Positions 36,768 to 45,552 of a DNA stretch of 64,000 nt are shown piece after piece. The translations under genes and the position numbers were made by a program. The stretch is from the NCBI GenBank assembly GCA_024233865.1, contig JACKPA010000011.1, positions 62,001 through 126,000 on the forward strand, read 5' to 3'. The notes under the pieces were generated by a model that saw only the letters and a list, made by a program, of their open reading frames with translations, did no database searches and was not told the DNA's origin. Source of the stretch: Leptospiraceae bacterium. GTDB lineage: Bacteria; Spirochaetota; Leptospiria; Leptospirales; Leptospiraceae. Within the stretch, counting starts at the first letter, position 1. Each line of letters opens with the position of its first letter.

Positions 36768-37949
36768 ATGGCAAAGGCAAAAGAAAGCAATTCAACAAAT
36801 GGTACTGAATCCGCCACTAAAGAAGAAAAATCTCAAGCTATAGAGCAGGCTATGAGCCAAATCGAAAAACAATTTGGTAAAGGCTCTATTATGAGACTAG
36901 GGGGCAAAACGAATATAAATGTTTCTGTAATTTCTTCCGGTTCTTTGGATTTGGACATAGCACTAGGAATAGGAGGTTATCCCGGTGGTAGGATAATTGA
37001 AATTTTTGGTCCAGAATCTTCTGGAAAAACAACTCTTACACTTGCAGCGGTAGCAGAAGCACAAAAAAAAGGTGGAATAGCGGCTTTTATAGACGCTGAG
37101 CACGCTTTGGATCCATCTTATGCAAAAAAATTAGGCGTAAATATAGATGACCTTCTGGTTTCCCAGCCAGATAATGGAGAAGAAGCTCTCGAAATATGTG
37201 AGTCTTTAATTAGAAGCAATGCAATTGACATTGTGGTTGTAGACTCCGTGGCGGCTCTTGTTCCTAGGGCAGAGATTGAAGGAGATATGGGTGATTCTCA
37301 CATGGGTTTACAAGCCAGATTAATGTCCCAGGCTTTGCGAAAATTAACCGGAACAATATCTAAATCCAACACAACCCTTGTTTTTATCAACCAAATCAGG
37401 ATGAAAATTGGTGTCATGTTTGGTTCCCCTGAAACAACTACTGGAGGGAACGCTTTAAAATTTTATTCTAGTATCCGACTTGACATTAGAAGAATTGAGA
37501 CTTTAAAAGAAAAAGATGAGTCTATTGGCAATCGGGTTCGGGTAAAGGTTGTAAAAAATAAATGCGCCCCTCCTTTTAAACAGGCTGAATTTGATATTAT
37601 GTTCAACTCTGGAATTAGCAGGGAAAGTTCTATTATAGATTTGGCAGTTAAACACGACATAATTGTAAAAGCCGGTTCCTGGTACTCTTACAACAATGAA
37701 AAAATCGGACAAGGAAAAGAGGTTGTAAAAACATTTTTGCTTGAAAATCAGGACTTGGCAATTAAAATTGAAAATCAAATTCGAGAGTTGAATGAACTGC
37801 CGCTTCGAGAGGTGACCAAGCAACCTCCGGTGAGTAAAAACGGACACAATCCGGAAAAAGTAGTAGAAAAAGTGGAAAAAGTCGTTTCCAAAAAGAGCAG
37901 TTCCACTAAAAATGAGTTTAAAAACGAATTGGAATTAGTAGAAGCATAA
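36768..37949 (+). CDS. recA: Recombinase RecA
   Basis: A 393-residue RecA. The Walker A loop is GPESSGKTTL, preceded by GGYPGGRIIEIFGPE; FIDAEHALDPSYA, VVDSVAALVPRAE, QARLMSQALRKLTG (loop L1 region) and TTTGGNALKFYSSIRLDIRRIE follow. All are diagnostic. The N-terminal 20-25 residues and the C-terminal tail (rich in Lys, Ser and Val-Glu repeats) are longer than in many species. AAGGAG lies 7 nt before the ATG. It stands alone; a hairpin terminator is at 38030. It catalyses strand exchange and triggers the SOS response. Confidence 0.98.
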   Translation: MAKAKESNSTNGTESATKEEKSQAIEQAMSQIEKQFGKGSIMRLGGKTNINVSVISSGSLDLDIALGIGGYPGGRIIEIFGPESSGKTTLTLAAVAEAQKKGGIAAFIDAEHALDPSYAKKLGVNIDDLLVSQPDNGEEALEICESLIRSNAIDIVVVDSVAALVPRAEIEGDMGDSHMGLQARLMSQALRKLTGTISKSNTTLVFINQIRMKIGVMFGSPETTTGGNALKFYSSIRLDIRRIETLKEKDESIGNRVRVKVVKNKCAPPFKQAEFDIMFNSGISRESSIIDLAVKHDIIVKAGSWYSYNNEKIGQGKEVVKTFLLENQDLAIKIENQIRELNELPLREVTKQPPVSKNGHNPEKVVEKVEKVVSKKSSSTKNEFKNELELVEA

Positions 37950-38029
37950 AGATTTTGCTAATAGCAAGACTTTCGGATAACGGCTACATTTTATGGCTTT
38001 CTTTTTAAGAACTATTGATAGAATTAGTC

Positions 38030-38058
38030 GCCGGGTGGTTTACATCCGGCTTTTTTTT
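38030..38058 (+). terminator. Rho-independent terminator after recA
   Basis: GCCGGGTG (38030-38037) pairs with CATCCGGC (38043-38050) with one G-U pair and a 5-nt loop, followed by eight T residues (38051-38058). This is a good intrinsic terminator and also shows that the frame beginning at 38015 is not the true start of the next gene. Confidence 0.88.
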
Positions 38059-38083
38059 GCTATATATACACAATAGAGGAATT

Positions 38084-38713
38084 ATGGATGGTTCGATTCT
38101 TTTTTGCGGAGCGTTTGAAGGGGAAGTAGATATTATAAAAAAGTATCATTCTTCTAATATTTTGATAACTGGTGTGGGAAGTGCGGAATCTTTGTTTAAT
38201 TTACAATATTTTCTACATCATAATAAACACATTCATTCGGTTGTTTTTGTAGGCTCTGCAGGTGCGTATCCACATTCTACTTTTAAAGTCGGAGACTTTG
38301 TTTATTCAAACAAATTTCTTTCCAAAGACATTGCAGAAATTAGAGGTTTAGCAAAAGTACCTGCAATTCTAAAAAAAAGTGTTATAACAAACATTGATCC
38401 TAGGTTAAAAAACTTAGTTTTAAGCAATACAATATTTTCCGGAACAATTACCAATTCTACAAACTACATTACCACTGTAGATTTGGAAATGGAGGAATTG
38501 GTGAATAATCTTTATGATGTTGGAGCCGAAAATATGGAAGTTTTTTCACTAGCTTATGCTGCCTATCACCTATCTGTTCCTTTTATATCTTTAAAAGTTA
38601 TTACAAATATAGTCGGTAAAAACGGGAGTGCAGAATGGCAAAAAAACTGGAGAGAAAGTTCGAATCAGTTACAATCAGTTGTTTTGGATTTTTTCGCTTC
38701 TTTTAACTATTAA
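38084..38713 (+). CDS. Purine nucleoside phosphorylase/nucleosidase-like protein (PNP_UDP superfamily)
   Basis: A 209-residue protein of the PNP/MTAN fold. It has ILITGVGSAESLFNL, VFVGSAGAYPHSTFKVGDFVYS, and AENMEVFSLAYAAYHLSVPFI, where Met151-Glu152 is the ribose-binding ME pair. The catalytic Asp of MTAN (in SDxA) is replaced by Asn175 in VITNIVG, closer to phosphorylase-type members. The substrate may be a nucleoside such as MTA, futalosine or another purine derivative. ATG at 38084 follows AGAGGAATT and starts after the recA terminator. Confidence 0.8.
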   Translation: MDGSILFCGAFEGEVDIIKKYHSSNILITGVGSAESLFNLQYFLHHNKHIHSVVFVGSAGAYPHSTFKVGDFVYSNKFLSKDIAEIRGLAKVPAILKKSVITNIDPRLKNLVLSNTIFSGTITNSTNYITTVDLEMEELVNNLYDVGAENMEVFSLAYAAYHLSVPFISLKVITNIVGKNGSAEWQKNWRESSNQLQSVVLDFFASFNY

Positions 38714-38770
38714 ATTGGAAAATTGGCTGAAAATTGAAGGATTATTTGGAACAACTAGAAAAATGTATTT

Positions 38771-38924
38771 AACGTGAGTTCGATATAACATTTTTATTTT
38801 CACCTAAAGGGCAACCACCGGGGGATTGCCCCTACAAAGCCTATGGTATTTTGGTCGTAGGGGTGAACCCCTGTGTTCACCCTTCTTATTTTTATAACAT
38901 TATTCCTTACGTCGAACTCACGTT
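38771..38924. mobile_element. MITE-like element, copy 1 (154 bp)
   Basis: The ends are AACGTGAGTTCGA (38771-38783) and its exact reverse complement TCGAACTCACGTT (38912-38924). The flanks are ATTT on both sides (38767-38770 and 38925-38928), a candidate 4-bp target duplication. The interior carries two GC-rich hairpins, GGGCAA...TTGCCC and GGGGTGAA...TTCACCC. It has no coding capacity. A second element with the same ends lies at 63495-63668 with a different interior. It ends 17 nt after the stop of the methyltransferase gene. Confidence 0.85.
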
Positions 38925-38941
38925 ATTTAGAAGAAATTTAC

Positions 38942-41197
38942 TCAAGAGCCAAACAAGAATTGCTGTCCTTCCTTTTTTAACCTCCACTTATCATTACCAA
39001 TGTGCTCTGCAATATCTTCCAATACGGAAAGTATGGTTTGATTTTCTGGTGTAATTCCGTTTTTTAATAATGGAAGAATGTATAAAATGATTTCATCAAA
39101 TGTAGGCATTGTGCTTTCTCTTTCCATTCTTCGTAAGTAACTGATTAAGTAGTATCGAATTCTTAGCTTTACGTCAATCTGAGTTTTAAACTTGTTTCCT
39201 GTTTTGAGTGTATACATTTCCGACTCTTCATTGTAGTCAAAATTTTCTAATAGTATTGGAGTTAAATCAACATATTCCTTTTTTAATAAATCTAAAAACC
39301 CAAGCTCCAGCCCTTTAATAATCAGTTCATCATTAATTTGCTCAAGGGTTGCACCATTATTTTTTGCAATAATTCCTTCTATTGTTTGAGTTACGATATC
39401 ACCAATATCCATTCCAAGGTGTGCCCGCATAATGGCTTTGGGATTATTTTTCTTTTTAAAATTGATAATTAACTGACCTGATAAAACAGTAAAAGGATTT
39501 TGTCTTTTTTTAAAACTGGTTTGACCGTTCTTTTGGGGCACAGCACCTGCATATTCAAATCCGCAACTTTCTGCGGTTTCAACTATCAAATGCCAAAATT
39601 CGGGGTCTTTGTGAGCAAAAACAAAAGACAACCATCTATCAAATTTTAGAACACGATACATTTCTTTTATACTTTCGGAAATGAGCTTATTGTATTCTTC
39701 TTTGGTTTTATTATGTTCTCCACCTTCTATGGCTTCCAATTCATAGTCTTTTTCCGTTACATCAAGGTCAAGCCAAGCATTCCACATAACCGATAGATCA
39801 AGATATGGAATCTTTTTTCCATAAGGCGGGTCTGTATAAATGTAATCTATACTCTCTGCTTGGATGTTTTTTAAGCTATTTGCCGAACCTTTTAAAACTT
39901 GAATATTCTTGATTGTGTCTTTGTTTATGTAATAAGAAATTTCTCTTTTTGCACTAAATACTTTTTGAAATCTTAATTCAAAATATTTAATAACATTAAT
40001 TTCTATTGGATTCGGAGCAATACGATAACGATAGTAACAAAATGCAGAAGCGTTACCACCACCTTCTTTTTTAACATAAGTAGAAGTATGATAAGTTAAA
40101 TTTACCTTGGTTATTAATCCTGAAAACATTAATAACAATGAGTCTCTTATATTCTTATTTTTTTCTTTTTTAATGATGAATCTTAAATAAGCAAGTTGTG
40201 CTAACTGTTTTGTAGTAAAAAGTTTTTCAACAGTTTTGACATCCGATCCTTTAGGAAGTGGGTTTCCCTTGGGATATTCATACTTTTCTAATGCAATTTT
40301 GATTTCTTTTTTAGATTTAGGTTCATTTTTAATATATTCTTTTTTAACTCTTTCAAATGCATCTGAAAATTCTTGGAAATTAACAGGGGCAATTAAGGAG
40401 TTTACAATAAAAACAGCCAGTGGATTAATATCTATGTTGATTGCTTTCCTGTTGTTCATCATAGCTTCGATAGCAGTTACACCACTTCCACCGTAAGGGT
40501 CAAGAACGACATCACCCGGTTTTGTAAAATTTTTGATATATTCCGCAACTACATTCCAAGTTTGTTTTGTAAAGTAGCCATGTACTCCAAAATGCCTCTT
40601 CGTTGCCCGTTTTTTGACTGGAATCTCACCCAAAAGAGGTCTGTTTGCATAATCAAATTCACTCTGAATCCTGAAGTTATAGGCATCATAAATATAGTTT
40701 TTACCTACTTGAAAACTGTTAGGAGATAGGTAACGTTTTAGACTTTCCCAATGGTATTCGATTTCATCCAAATGGAATCGGAGTATTGGTTGATTTGTGG
40801 ATTCTCGTCTGTAAAGAGAAAACTCCAAACCATTACACAAAGCAAAATATGTACAACGGATTTCGGGATGTGTGGAATAAGAATAAACTTGTTCAATGTG
40901 ACTAGAGTTATCTATATTTTCGTTTGGTGCTTTGGCATCCAAAACCCAGGCACAATTTTTTTCTATCATCAAAAGATAATCCGGAATTAGTTTGATCGGA
41001 ATTTTTTTATTACTTCCTACTTTTAAAAAAGGATGTTGTAACGTTTTACTTCTTACAATATTTGTTTCGTTATAACCTAACTCTTTTAGAATGGGTAAGA
41101 TAATAACTTCTCTGACACTATCTTCTTTAAATTCTTTGTTTGAAAGGAGATTTTTAAAGTCCAAATTCCCAAACAGCTTTTGTTTTATTTCTTGCAT
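38942..41197 (-). CDS. DNA methyltransferase with nuclease-like N-terminal domain
   Basis: A 751-residue protein. Residues 1-170 look like a type I restriction HsdR N-terminal domain, with PDYLLM (Pro72-Asp73), and VLDAKAP (Asp87, Lys89) placed as the D...(D/E)xK nuclease core, although the usual Glu is Asp. The AdoMet motif DPYGGSGVTAIEAMM (about residue 233) and catalytic TDPPYGKKIPYLDLS (about residue 460) follow, so it is an amino-methyltransferase with motif I before IV. The C-terminal 150 residues may read the DNA target. No specificity gene lies next to it, so it could be a single-chain restriction-modification enzyme or an orphan methylase. Confidence 0.83.
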   Translation of the reverse strand: MQEIKQKLFGNLDFKNLLSNKEFKEDSVREVIILPILKELGYNETNIVRSKTLQHPFLKVGSNKKIPIKLIPDYLLMIEKNCAWVLDAKAPNENIDNSSHIEQVYSYSTHPEIRCTYFALCNGLEFSLYRRESTNQPILRFHLDEIEYHWESLKRYLSPNSFQVGKNYIYDAYNFRIQSEFDYANRPLLGEIPVKKRATKRHFGVHGYFTKQTWNVVAEYIKNFTKPGDVVLDPYGGSGVTAIEAMMNNRKAINIDINPLAVFIVNSLIAPVNFQEFSDAFERVKKEYIKNEPKSKKEIKIALEKYEYPKGNPLPKGSDVKTVEKLFTTKQLAQLAYLRFIIKKEKNKNIRDSLLLMFSGLITKVNLTYHTSTYVKKEGGGNASAFCYYRYRIAPNPIEINVIKYFELRFQKVFSAKREISYYINKDTIKNIQVLKGSANSLKNIQAESIDYIYTDPPYGKKIPYLDLSVMWNAWLDLDVTEKDYELEAIEGGEHNKTKEEYNKLISESIKEMYRVLKFDRWLSFVFAHKDPEFWHLIVETAESCGFEYAGAVPQKNGQTSFKKRQNPFTVLSGQLIINFKKKNNPKAIMRAHLGMDIGDIVTQTIEGIIAKNNGATLEQINDELIIKGLELGFLDLLKKEYVDLTPILLENFDYNEESEMYTLKTGNKFKTQIDVKLRIRYYLISYLRRMERESTMPTFDEIILYILPLLKNGITPENQTILSVLEDIAEHIGNDKWRLKKEGQQFLFGS

Positions 41198-41251
41198 GTA
41201 TGATTTTAATGTTTTACAGCATAGTAAAAAGCAATAAAAAAAGTTTAATTA

Positions 41252-42142
41252 TCAATTCCTTGATAACTTTTTTCCGTAAAATACAAAAAAGTAGCTTGTT
41301 GCCAGAACATCCAAACCGGAAATTTCCGCAGAATTTGTATTGAGCAAAATTTCTCCTTCGGAGTTATTTTTGTTTTTTAAAAAATGAAATAAGGTAAGCA
41401 GGCATTTTCTACAATCATTTTCTATTTGAGAGATTTGATGAGATTCTAAATTTTCTTGGTAATTGAGTAGCTTATTTTTATTCTTTTGGTCTATTTTTTT
41501 TATTATATCATTTTTTTTATCATGCACAAAATCCGTGCTAACAATTAATAAATCATCTTTTTGTAGCATCCCGGACAAAAAAGTTCCTAATTCAATAGAA
41601 TCTTCCCATGTCAATCTAAAATTCAAAACTATAGGAACAACTTTTGTATATGGGAAATAATAAGAAATAAAAGCCATTAAAGAACTTATGGAATGTTCAT
41701 GATAAAAAGCATCTTCATCTATTCCGGAGTTTTTGACTTGAGCTATTATCTTCTCTACTTTTTCCTGATCCGATTTTATGAATCCGTAAGGAGTTTTCCA
41801 TTGTCTTTTGCTTAAAGAGATAAGTTTTTTTCCTTGTGAAAAATGATTTGGACCTAACAAAACAATAGTTTTTATGGAGGTATTTACTTTTTGAATGGAA
41901 TGGAAAAAACCAGCCATATACTTAGATGCATAGAGGTGATGACTAACTATTCCAGCATCAAGGAAATCAAAGCTAGTTTGAAAGGTATGCGGAGAGTGGA
42001 CGGCATTGCTGTAGTACAATTTATCATCGCTTTTAATTGAATATTGGAATTTTTCCAGAAAAGAATTCGTTTTTTGACACGAAGATAATAGCAAGACTAT
42101 TATACAAAGCTTTTTAAAATTATAGATGTTTTTATTATGCAC
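41252..42142 (-). CDS. MEMO1/AmmeMemoRadiSam B family lipoprotein
   Basis: A 296-residue protein with a lipoprotein-type signal (KLCIIVLLLSSCQK). The body matches the MEMO family: GIVSHHLYASKYMAGFFH, VLLGPNHFSQGKKLI, KTPYGFI, and DLLIVSTDFVHD. Bacterial members (AmmeMemoRadiSam B) are normally cytosolic and encoded next to an AMMECR1 and a radical SAM gene; neither is here. A secreted form is unusual. MEMO proteins are related to class III extradiol dioxygenases. The His and Asp residues named above may bind metal, but activity is unknown. Confidence 0.82.
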   Translation of the reverse strand: MHNKNIYNFKKLCIIVLLLSSCQKTNSFLEKFQYSIKSDDKLYYSNAVHSPHTFQTSFDFLDAGIVSHHLYASKYMAGFFHSIQKVNTSIKTIVLLGPNHFSQGKKLISLSKRQWKTPYGFIKSDQEKVEKIIAQVKNSGIDEDAFYHEHSISSLMAFISYYFPYTKVVPIVLNFRLTWEDSIELGTFLSGMLQKDDLLIVSTDFVHDKKNDIIKKIDQKNKNKLLNYQENLESHQISQIENDCRKCLLTLFHFLKNKNNSEGEILLNTNSAEISGLDVLATSYFFVFYGKKLSRN

Positions 42143-42195
42143 TAATTAAACTTATGCAAATAAATAACCTTGTCAAGAGGATAAGGATAGAAACC

Positions 42196-42690
42196 ATGAA
42201 ACCATCCATTTTATTTTTTTTACTCATTTTATGTATTTCCCCATGGGAAAAACCAAAATTCCAAGAAAAAGGTTATACAGAAACCTATAAATTTCCGGAC
42301 AAAGCTCAAAGACTGTCATTTATTCGCTTTCCCAAAACAAATGTTATGGTCAGCTATCATTGCGTTTACAAATCAAGTACCGGGAAAGTGGGACGAAACT
42401 GTATGGCTTGGAAACCATACCAAATGATCGATACGGGAGAAGTTCAAAAGCTATTTGAGCAAAAAAACAGGATATTACCTGACACAAGAGACAACAAAGC
42501 TGTGAGCTTTTTTATATGTAAAGAAGCCGGTGGTTACGTAAACACGGAAGCCAATGAATATACTGCTTTTGGGAGAAAAGACGAATTGATGGATTTTTGC
42601 GAATTTGAAGATGGTTCAATAACCTCAATTTCGTATATTAGAATGTACTTAAGCAATTATATCATAGAGAAGAAGAAGTTTTTGCCCTAA
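42196..42690 (+). CDS. Exported protein of unknown function
   Basis: A 164-residue protein with an N-terminal signal MKPSILFFLLILCISPW and a polar mature region. It contains ARRxx-free Tyr/Lys-rich segments, VSYHCVYKSSTGKVGRNCMAW and CKEAGGYVNTEANEY, with Cys residues that could pair. I recognise no family. ATG at 42196 follows AAGGATAG about 6 nt upstream, and the longer frame to 42154 would put charged residues before the signal. It is divergent from the MEMO gene; the 53-nt gap must hold both promoters. Confidence 0.6.
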   Translation: MKPSILFFLLILCISPWEKPKFQEKGYTETYKFPDKAQRLSFIRFPKTNVMVSYHCVYKSSTGKVGRNCMAWKPYQMIDTGEVQKLFEQKNRILPDTRDNKAVSFFICKEAGGYVNTEANEYTAFGRKDELMDFCEFEDGSITSISYIRMYLSNYIIEKKKFLP

Positions 42691-42736
42691 AATTATACCA
42701 TGGCAAAGCAGTATGTATCCTCTACAATCATTATCA

Positions 42737-43537
42737 TTAGCCAGTGTACAAATTGTACAACATCTTGAAACCTATAACGTATAAAAACAAGGCAAAGAGT
42801 TTCCGAAGTTTTTTTACTGGAAGTTTGTTAGCTATATTTGCTCCGACTGGTGCAAAAAGCATACCAGTGATAATAAGTCCTCCCAAAGCCGGAAGATATA
42901 CAAACCCTAAACTGTATTCCGGTAACTGGGCAATTCCCCAACCGTTGATAATATAGCCCAAGCTTCCGGCTAATGCAATGGGAAAGCCTATCGCAGCAGA
43001 AGTTCCAATTGCCTTTTGAATGTTTACATTGCACCATGTTAAAAAGGTTGTAGATAATATCCCACCACCAATTCCCACCAAACTTGATATAAATCCAATC
43101 AAATACCCCGCTATAGACATTCCTACTCTACCCGGTAAGCTTCGTGAAGGGCTTGCTTTTATATCTAATAAAATGTATGTGGCGATATAAAACTCAAAAA
43201 CTATAAATATAATTTGCAAATACAATGTTGATAACATGGACACCACAAAAGAACCCATAAAAGTGCCAATCAAAATACCCAGTACGATTTTAAACACTGC
43301 ATCCCAGTATACCGAACCATGTCTATGGTGAGCAGTAAAAGAAGAAACAGACGTAAATAAAATACTCCCCATTGAAGTTCCCAAAGCCAAGTGAGATATG
43401 ATTTCCGGTGAGAAATTCAAAGAAGTAAAAGTCATAGTCAGAAAAGGTACAATAATTACTCCACCACCGACACCAAACATACCGGCAAGAAGCCCTACAA
43501 TGCTACCAATTATCAAAAATATCCACCAATACTCCAT
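42737..43537 (-). CDS. TSUP family membrane transporter (TauE/SafE type)
   Basis: A 266-residue membrane protein with about eight TM segments. The repeated motif GGGVIIVPFL (near residue 24) and VGIGGGILSTTFLTW (near residue 157) are the two TauE/SafE signatures. Members export or import sulfite, sulfonates or other anions. It lies 10 nt upstream of a hypothetical gene's stop in the same direction. There are no sulfur-metabolism genes nearby, so its substrate is not fixed. Confidence 0.9.
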   Translation of the reverse strand: MEYWWIFLIIGSIVGLLAGMFGVGGGVIIVPFLTMTFTSLNFSPEIISHLALGTSMGSILFTSVSSFTAHHRHGSVYWDAVFKIVLGILIGTFMGSFVVSMLSTLYLQIIFIVFEFYIATYILLDIKASPSRSLPGRVGMSIAGYLIGFISSLVGIGGGILSTTFLTWCNVNIQKAIGTSAAIGFPIALAGSLGYIINGWGIAQLPEYSLGFVYLPALGGLIITGMLFAPVGANIANKLPVKKLRKLFALFLYVIGFKMLYNLYTG

Positions 43538-43547
43538 CTAATTGATC

Positions 43548-43880
43548 TCAAACACCAAAGTAGTATTTTCCCTTTTTCACAATTACATTTTTAGATATCA
43601 AGTTTTCTGCTATAAGCAAAATGCCAGATATAGCAGCATCTTTTTGCTCTTCGTTAGAGTCCTTTTCTTGTGCCATGAGTCTGTATATTTCTTCTCTTTT
43701 GCTTGAGTCTATAGATGATAAAAACGCACTACTCGTTTTTGGTTCTCCTTTTAACATCGCTTGCGCGATCACGTTAGGAGGAACTTCTTTCCCTAAATGA
43801 TACAAAGCCAAATTGTCAAAAAAAGATAAATCTTCAAATTTAGTGAGACTTACCATTGAATTGTTAGCCAAATTATCCAA
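43548..43880 (-). CDS. Hypothetical helical protein
   Basis: A 110-residue protein, MDNLANNSMVSLTKF and later PPNVIAQAMLKGEPKTSSAFLSSIDSSKREEIYRLMAQEK, in a helical pattern. The run VIAQAML...SIDSSKREEIYRLM has some resemblance to the FliG/MgtE N-terminal helical repeat, but this is weak. The C-terminus ends KKGKYYFGV. It overlaps the carboxypeptidase gene by 8 nt at its 5' end, so the two are co-transcribed. No function can be assigned. Confidence 0.6.
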   Translation of the reverse strand: MDNLANNSMVSLTKFEDLSFFDNLALYHLGKEVPPNVIAQAMLKGEPKTSSAFLSSIDSSKREEIYRLMAQEKDSNEEQKDAAISGILLIAENLISKNVIVKKGKYYFGV

Positions 43881-45372
43881 CCTCTTGCTGTTTCGTTTTT
43901 AAATACTCTATCAAATAAGAACTATTAGGTGGTTGTCCTGTTACGTCTTGGATAAGATCGGTAGGATCAAATATTTTTCCTTTTTGGTAGACGTTTTTAT
44001 TTAACCAGTTCAAGAGTTTGGAAAAGTTTCCTGCTTTTTTAACATCATTCCAGAAATCACCATGGTGATTTATAAAGCAATGAAATAGTTGAGCGGAATA
44101 GATGTTTCCCAGAGTATAGGTGGGGAAATAACCAAACAAACCACTACTCCAATGAATATCTTGTAAAACTCCTTCGGAAGAGTTTTGAATTTCCAAATCA
44201 AAATATTCTTTCATTTTAGAATTCCATATTTCAGGAAGTTCAGACACTGATAAATTATTTGATATAAGGTCTCGTTCTATTTCAAACCTAAGAATGATAT
44301 GCAAGTTGTAGGTTATTTGGTCTGCTTCCACTCTGATTTTCGTTTTGGAAGTAGTGTTTACAAAGTTAAACAGGTCTTCAAAAGATAGAATGGATCCTGA
44401 CAATTCAAAATCTTTTAGAATAATAGGATAATAGTACTCCCAAAATGCCTTTGAACGTCCAATCTGATTTTCCCATAAGCGACTCTGGGATTCATGCAAT
44501 CCCAAAGAAACGGCATTTGTGAGAGGACTTGGATAATCATTCATTTGGCTCAAACCATATTCATACAAAGAATGTCCCGTTTCGTGCAATACTCCAAAAA
44601 TAGAAGACAAAGGGTCGTTTTCATAATACCTGGTGGTGATCCTTTTGTCATATCTTCCCAAACTGGTTGAGAATGGGTGAGCACTAACATCCAAACGAAA
44701 AGAGTTTTTGGGCAAACCAAGAGCGATTGGGAGCCTTTCATTAAAATGTCTTTGCTTTTGCATGGATATGTGATGCGGGAAAGGATTGGAATACGTTTTT
44801 GCTTGCTCAACAATGGGAATTATGGATTTTTTTAGATCTGCAAACAGATTTGACAGCATATTTCCGGTCATGCCTATTTCATAATTTTCAAGCAAAGCAT
44901 CGTATCTTTCGTTTTTGTAGCCGTACAGTTCAGCTATTTCTTTTGAAGTATTAACTATATCATTCAAGCTATTTTGGAATTCTTTGAAATTTTGATTTTT
45001 TTTTGCACTCACCCAAACGCTATGAGCTAGACTGGTTGTGTTGGCAAAGTTTTCTACTATATGAATAGGAAGCTTGATTGCCCGGTCCCTTTCTCTTTGT
45101 AAAATTTGCAATTCCCTTTCTAAGAGTATTTTTTCCGGAGGACTTATTTTATGGATATAATTACTTGCACCTTCTATCAGCCTCTCAAAGTCTTGGCTAA
45201 TGAATATTTTATGGCACAAAGAAGATAACTGCGTGACCTGAGCTGCCCTTTCTTCACTTCCATTGGAAGGCATTGTTACTTCCATATCCCAGTGTAAGCA
45301 ACTCAGTATATTTTGGTAATTTACAATTTCATTCCAGTATTTTCTATATCTGCTAATAGGAGAATCGATCAT
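43873..45372 (-). CDS. M32 family carboxypeptidase (Taq-type)
   Basis: A 499-residue zinc metallocarboxypeptidase. The zinc motif HETGH appears in GVLHETGHSLYEYG, and the third ligand Glu is in GLHESQSRLWENQIG about 30 residues later. The family motifs DVSAHPFSTSL, RITTRYYENDPLSS and IRVEADQITYNLHIILRFE are present, and the length of about 500 is usual for the M32 family. It removes C-terminal amino acids from peptides in the cytosol. The 8-nt overlap with the small helical gene implies one operon. It starts with ATG at 45372. Confidence 0.95.
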   Translation of the reverse strand: MIDSPISRYRKYWNEIVNYQNILSCLHWDMEVTMPSNGSEERAAQVTQLSSLCHKIFISQDFERLIEGASNYIHKISPPEKILLERELQILQRERDRAIKLPIHIVENFANTTSLAHSVWVSAKKNQNFKEFQNSLNDIVNTSKEIAELYGYKNERYDALLENYEIGMTGNMLSNLFADLKKSIIPIVEQAKTYSNPFPHHISMQKQRHFNERLPIALGLPKNSFRLDVSAHPFSTSLGRYDKRITTRYYENDPLSSIFGVLHETGHSLYEYGLSQMNDYPSPLTNAVSLGLHESQSRLWENQIGRSKAFWEYYYPIILKDFELSGSILSFEDLFNFVNTTSKTKIRVEADQITYNLHIILRFEIERDLISNNLSVSELPEIWNSKMKEYFDLEIQNSSEGVLQDIHWSSGLFGYFPTYTLGNIYSAQLFHCFINHHGDFWNDVKKAGNFSKLLNWLNKNVYQKGKIFDPTDLIQDVTGQPPNSSYLIEYLKTKQQEVG

Positions 45373-45507
45373 TCTAAAGAAATTTGTCCTTTCTATTTTT
45401 GTGTGTATATAGTCAATACTACAGGGCTGACTACCATGGGAAAGTTTAATTTAAAAACTAAATTAAAGTCAATCCATTAAAGATAATTTGATAGAAAATA
45501 TTTTGTT

Positions 45508-45552
45508 TTATGATTAGATGCTATGGAATATATGCCCATGGCACTGATGAAT
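45508..45552 (+). pseudogene. Remnant of an IS91-type (Y2) transposase
   Basis: The translation IRCYGIYAHG at the start of this short segment matches IRYYGIYAHG in the transposase remnant at 58045-58398. The two also share DNA runs such as GGAATATATGCCCATGG. Only about 15 codons are left, and the segment breaks off at the palindromic repeat that begins at 45553. It is a trace of an old insertion between the carboxypeptidase and tetra-glutaredoxin genes. Confidence 0.55.

Noticed and set aside
38015..38083. Longer N-terminus for the nucleosidase-like gene
   Set aside because: The extension overlaps the intrinsic terminator at 38030-38058, and AGAGGA precedes the ATG at 38084.
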